From Rhodospirillales bacterium (lineage in GTDB: Bacteria; Pseudomonadota; Alphaproteobacteria; Rhodospirillales; Casp-alpha2), in assembly GCA_018664265.1 (NCBI GenBank), contig JABJOR010000476.1, positions 1-11,441 on the forward strand: a DNA stretch of 11,441 bases, written 5' to 3'. The notes beneath the pieces were generated by a model. That model was not told the DNA's origin. It searched no databases and saw nothing but the letters and a program-made list of their open reading frames with translations. Shown here in pieces: positions 8,793 through 11,441 of this stretch (positions are counted from its first letter, which is position 1; each line of letters opens with the position of its first letter). Both the position numbers and the translations under genes were made by a program.

Positions 8793-10637
8793 ATGTTGCG
8801 TCGTGTTATTCTTCCGGTCATATTTTTGATCCTGATCTATGGTTTCTGGATTAGCCCGGATTTCAAGGAAATTGCCGCCGGGGTTTCAATCTTTCTGTTT
8901 GGCATGCTGTTTCTGGAAGAAGGCTTTCGCGCCTTTACCGGTGGTGTGCTTGAAAAAGTTCTCAAAAAAACCACAGACAAGCGCTGGAAAAGCGTTGCCT
9001 TCGGTGTGGTTTCCACAACGATTATGCAATCCAGCTCGCTGGTATCCGTTCTGACGATTTCATTTCTCAGTGCTGGTCTGATCTGGCTGAGCTCTGGTAT
9101 CGGGATAATTTTGGGTGCCAATATTGGCACAACAACGGGTGCCTGGCTGGTTGCCGGGTTGGGCCTGAAGGTTAAAATCTCGGCCTATGCCATGCCCATG
9201 CTGGTATTTGGCATCATTCTGGTGTTTCAAAAATCAAAGAGCCTGAAAGGCGTTGGTTACGTGCTGGCCGGGCTGGGGTTCCTGTTTTTGGGTATCCACC
9301 ATATGAAAGAAGGCTTTGAGGCCTTCAAATCAACGATCGATCTGGCGGCCTATGCCATGCCGGGATTCCTGGGGTTGGCTGTCTTCATCCTGATCGGTGT
9401 GTTTGCCACTGTGGTCATGCAATCAAGCCATGCAACGCTGGTGTTGATTACTACAGCTCTTGCGGCCGGACAGATCACCTATGAAAATGCGCTAGCCTTA
9501 GCAATTGGGGCCAATATTGGCACCACCATCACCGCCATTTTGGGGGCCATGAGCGCCAATTATCAGGGCAAGCGGCTGGCTGCGGCCCATCTGGTGTTTA
9601 ATATGAGCACCGGCGCCATTGCCATCGCCTTTATCTCGCAAATGGTCTGGGGCGTTGATGCCATATCGATGCGGGTTGGCATTGCAGAGGATGACTACGC
9701 GCTGAAGCTGGCAGTCTTTCACACGATCTTCAATGTGGTTGGCGTCGTCGTGATGTATCCCTTTGTGGATAAATTGGTGAAGGCCTTGCAAAAATTGTTT
9801 CCCAAGCCAGCGGAAAAAGCTGTGGAGCCACACTTTATCAATGAAGCCGCCTTTGATTTTCCCGAAACGCTGTTGGAATCGGTGCGATATGAAACGCTTC
9901 ATTTATATGACAATGCCGTTGAGATCATCGCCCACGGGCTGAATATGCACCGCACGACGATTTATTCCCAAACCAAGCTTAAAGCCGCCATCAAGAGCCA
10001 GCGCACCGTTATCGAAATTAACCTGGAACAGGTCTACGCCACCAAGGTCAAGGTGTTGTACGGGGCCATTCTTGATTTTATCTCTCAGGCTCAGATGAAA
10101 CTGCCACCTGATTTTTCCGAGGATCTGTATACCTTGCGCGGGGCTTGCTATGGCGTGGTTCGCAGCACCAAGGAAGTTCAGCAATTTCGCGAAAATGTTT
10201 CGCTCTACATGCGCTCGGATAATCCGCATATTCGCAAGCAATACGACGCTATGCGCCTGCAGATTGCCCGATTGTTACGGGCTATTAACGAGATGAGGAA
10301 CATGCCTGAAGAAGATCGGGATGTGCTATCTCTGGATGATTTCCGTCTGGAGTTCGAGAAAAAAAATATTGTCCATAACGGCACCATGGATGAGCTGATC
10401 CGGGGTGGTCTTATTACGGCGCACATGGCCACATCGCTTATGAATGATTTGGGATTCTTGCGCAATATTATCTGGAATTTGACGGATATGGGCAAGGCCG
10501 TGTTTGCCACCAAGGATATTGAGGCCCAGGAAGCAGACGAGCTTATGGCGCTTGATGAAGACGATATTGAAGAAATTTCACATATTGAGGATGAGCCCTC
10601 AGCTAAGACCGTTCAGGAAGGGAGTGCAGGGACATGA
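8793..10637 (+). CDS. Na+/phosphate cotransporter (NptA/YjbB type) with PhoU-like C-terminal domain
   Basis: From ATG 8793 the protein has 614 residues. The first 335 or so are hydrophobic and contain the duplicated Na+/Pi cotransporter unit: MQSSS (Q79–S82) followed by GANIGTTTGAW, and MQSSH (Q210–H213) followed by GANIGTTITA. These QSS and GANIGTT signatures mark the SLC34-like family; bacterial members move phosphate across the inner membrane, and E. coli YjbB has been linked to export. A mostly helical, PhoU-like cytoplasmic domain follows at about 355–560. The last 40 residues are strongly acidic (15 Asp/Glu, one Lys). Start choice rests on a GGGG site and on MLRRVILPV looking like a natural membrane-protein N-terminus; the frame is open back to TTG 8664, which would add 43 residues. 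Direction of transport cannot be read from sequence. Confidence 0.9.
   Translation: MLRRVILPVIFLILIYGFWISPDFKEIAAGVSIFLFGMLFLEEGFRAFTGGVLEKVLKKTTDKRWKSVAFGVVSTTIMQSSSLVSVLTISFLSAGLIWLSSGIGIILGANIGTTTGAWLVAGLGLKVKISAYAMPMLVFGIILVFQKSKSLKGVGYVLAGLGFLFLGIHHMKEGFEAFKSTIDLAAYAMPGFLGLAVFILIGVFATVVMQSSHATLVLITTALAAGQITYENALALAIGANIGTTITAILGAMSANYQGKRLAAAHLVFNMSTGAIAIAFISQMVWGVDAISMRVGIAEDDYALKLAVFHTIFNVVGVVVMYPFVDKLVKALQKLFPKPAEKAVEPHFINEAAFDFPETLLESVRYETLHLYDNAVEIIAHGLNMHRTTIYSQTKLKAAIKSQRTVIEINLEQVYATKVKVLYGAILDFISQAQMKLPPDFSEDLYTLRGACYGVVRSTKEVQQFRENVSLYMRSDNPHIRKQYDAMRLQIARLLRAINEMRNMPEEDRDVLSLDDFRLEFEKKNIVHNGTMDELIRGGLITAHMATSLMNDLGFLRNIIWNLTDMGKAVFATKDIEAQEADELMALDEDDIEEISHIEDEPSAKTVQEGSAGT
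10616..10624 (+). promoter_or_regulatory. Shine–Dalgarno site for the small lysine-rich protein
   Basis: GGAAGGGAG lies inside the end of the transporter gene, nine bases before ATG 10634. The good site plus the ATGA overlap suggests that the small gene is translated efficiently and coupled to the transporter. Confidence 0.6.
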
Positions 10638-10879
10638 AAACCAGCAGTATTCTAGAAACGCTAGCCAGTGCCCTTGATCTTAATAATACCAAGAAGAAAA
10701 AAGAAGCGCTGAAAACGGCGCTTAAAAAGTTAAAGAAAAAAGAAAACTCTTACCGCGTAAGGCTTGATGAACTTGATAACGATGATGACAGGGCAGAGCT
10801 CAAGAACAAGCTGAAAGTGGTCAAGGCCCAGCGCAAAAAAGGCGTCAAAGCTTTGCGCGAATTGAACGAGAAAGACTAA
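10634..10879 (+). CDS. Small lysine-rich, helical protein of unknown function, coupled to the Na+/Pi cotransporter gene
   Basis: I do not recognise this 81-residue protein. It has 19 Lys and 5 Arg against 14 Asp/Glu, so it is basic (about +10). It has no Cys, Trp or Gly-rich region, no signal peptide and no membrane segment. After a short N-terminal stretch (SSILETLASALDL) the sequence is rich in Lys, Leu, Ala and Glu with spacing that suggests two amphipathic helices or a helical hairpin, split near the acidic turn DNDDD at about 49–53. The start overlaps the transporter stop (ATGA), has a good ribosome site, and the gene is closed by an intrinsic terminator 46 bp downstream, so it is the last gene of a two-gene unit. 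Its function may relate to the transporter or its PhoU-like domain, but that is inference from position only. Confidence 0.8.
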   Translation: MKTSSILETLASALDLNNTKKKKEALKTALKKLKKKENSYRVRLDELDNDDDRAELKNKLKVVKAQRKKGVKALRELNEKD

Positions 10880-10925
10880 CCAAAACCTAGCAAAACCACA
10901 GGGCTGGCTTGACCCGCCGCAAAGG

Positions 10926-10951
10926 ACGCGCCATAAAGCGGCGCGTTTTTT
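10926..10951 (+). terminator. Rho-independent terminator after the transporter/small-protein unit
   Basis: A perfect 7-bp stem (ACGCGCC at 10926–10932 paired with GGCGCGT at 10940–10946) encloses a 7-base loop. The run of six T at 10946–10951 is followed by A and four more T. This is a standard intrinsic terminator for plus-strand transcription and separates the upstream pair from trpS. Confidence 0.9.
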
Positions 10952-10970
10952 ATTTTAGTTTGACGGATTT

Positions 10971-10975
10971 AAGGA
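10971..10975 (+). promoter_or_regulatory. Shine–Dalgarno site of trpS
   Basis: AAGGA lies eight bases before ATG 10984. It confirms the trpS start. No convincing −35/−10 pair is visible in the short space between the terminator and this site. Confidence 0.7.
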
Positions 10976-10983
10976 CTTTCAGC

Positions 10984-11441
10984 ATGAACCGGATTTTTTC
11001 AGGGATTCAGCCCACGGGAAACTTGCACCTCGGTAATTATCTGGGGGCGATCCGCAATTGGGTCCTCTTGCAGGATTCTTATGAATGTATCTTCTGCATC
11101 GTGGACTTGCATGCTGTAACCATGTGGCAGGACCCTGCCGAGCTGCGCGCCAGCACCCGCGAAGTTGCTGCCGCTCTGCTGGCTTCGGGCATTGATCCCA
11201 AGGAGCATATCTTGTTCAACCAAAGCCAGGCCCCGGCCCATGCAGAGCTGGCTTGGGTGTTTAACTGTGTGGCACGCATGGGTTGGCTCAATCGCATGAC
11301 CCAGTTTAAGGACAAGGCTGGCAAGAACCGTGAAAACGCTTCGGTCGGGCTGTTTTCCTATCCCAACTTGATGGCGGCCGACATTCTGGTAAACAAGGCA
11401 ACCCATGTCCCCGTTGGTGAAGATCAGAAACAGCATCTGGA
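10984..11441 (+). CDS. trpS: Tryptophanyl-tRNA synthetase, N-terminal part (cut by window edge)
   Basis: The frame is open from ATG 10984 to the window end and gives 152 residues of a class Ic aminoacyl-tRNA synthetase, which activates tryptophan with ATP and charges tRNA-Trp in the cytoplasm. The start [19 protein letters not shown] contains the HIGH-type ATP-binding motif as HLGN at 15–18. Further family marks are [31 protein letters not shown] and [11 protein letters not shown] at 142–152. The C-terminal part with the KMSKS loop is outside the window, so completeness cannot be judged. The wording around [19 protein letters not shown] is of the alphaproteobacterial type as I remember it. 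The gene follows a terminator and has its own ribosome site, so it is probably transcribed separately from the phosphate transporter pair. Confidence 0.96.
   Translation, partial: MNRIFSGIQPTGNLHLGNYLGAIRNWVLLQDSYECIFCIVDLHAVTMWQDPAELRASTREVAAALLASGIDPKEHILFNQSQAPAHAELAWVFNCVARMGWLNRMTQFKDKAGKNRENASVGLFSYPNLMAADILVNKATHVPVGEDQKQHL

Noticed and set aside
10697..10741. Two A6 runs (10697–10702, 10736–10741) in the small lysine-rich gene as programmed frameshift sites
   Set aside because: They read AAA AAA G in the zero frame, not the canonical A AAA AAG, and they are expected from consecutive Lys codons; the frame runs cleanly to its stop.
11392..11394. Asn137 of TrpRS where I expect an aromatic residue (VNKATHV against the usual VYKATHV or LYKATHV)
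   Set aside because: A single substitution next to, not in, the conserved VPVGEDQ motif; it could be ordinary variation and I cannot compare orthologues here.
1..11441. Search for CRISPR arrays, transposases, tRNAs, phage genes or toxin–antitoxin pairs
   Set aside because: No regularly spaced repeats, cloverleaf-like segments, transposase motifs or terminal inverted repeats were seen; the small lysine-rich gene lacks a toxin or antitoxin partner.

Overview
The window is a chromosomal stretch that looks alphaproteobacterial. Three things point there: the gene order mutS–glnD–murJ with trpS further along the same strand, the wording of conserved motifs in MutS and TrpRS, and G+C of roughly 50–57% in most coding sequence (hand counts). 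I cannot place it below class level. I see no rRNA, tRNA, CRISPR array, insertion sequence or phage gene.

Left part (1–7194, all plus strand): the last 56 residues of a macro-domain protein, then mutS (mismatch recognition ATPase), glnD (PII uridylyltransferase/uridylyl-removing enzyme) and murJ (lipid II flippase). The gap before mutS is 14 bp. mutS/glnD meet in a TGATG stop/start overlap and glnD/murJ in an ATGA overlap, so these three are almost certainly one translationally coupled unit. The products work in unrelated processes (DNA repair, nitrogen signalling, peptidoglycan assembly).

Middle part (7191–8561, minus strand): one gene for a TPR protein fused to a GT-B/heptosyltransferase-like glycosyltransferase domain. 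It converges on murJ, and the two stop codons overlap in a single TTAA. Its TPR half is clearly more A+T-rich than its transferase half.

Right part (8562–11441, plus strand): an A+T-rich divergent intergenic region, a Na+/Pi cotransporter of the NptA/YjbB type with a PhoU-like cytoplasmic domain and a strongly acidic tail, and an ATGA-coupled gene for an 81-residue lysine-rich protein that I do not recognise. A clear intrinsic terminator follows, then the 5' part of trpS, which runs off the window.

Most of the window is ordinary housekeeping sequence. The least explained element is the small basic protein translationally coupled to the acidic-tailed phosphate transporter. It and the TPR-glycosyltransferase gene lie between murJ and trpS, two genes I recall as often adjacent in related bacteria.
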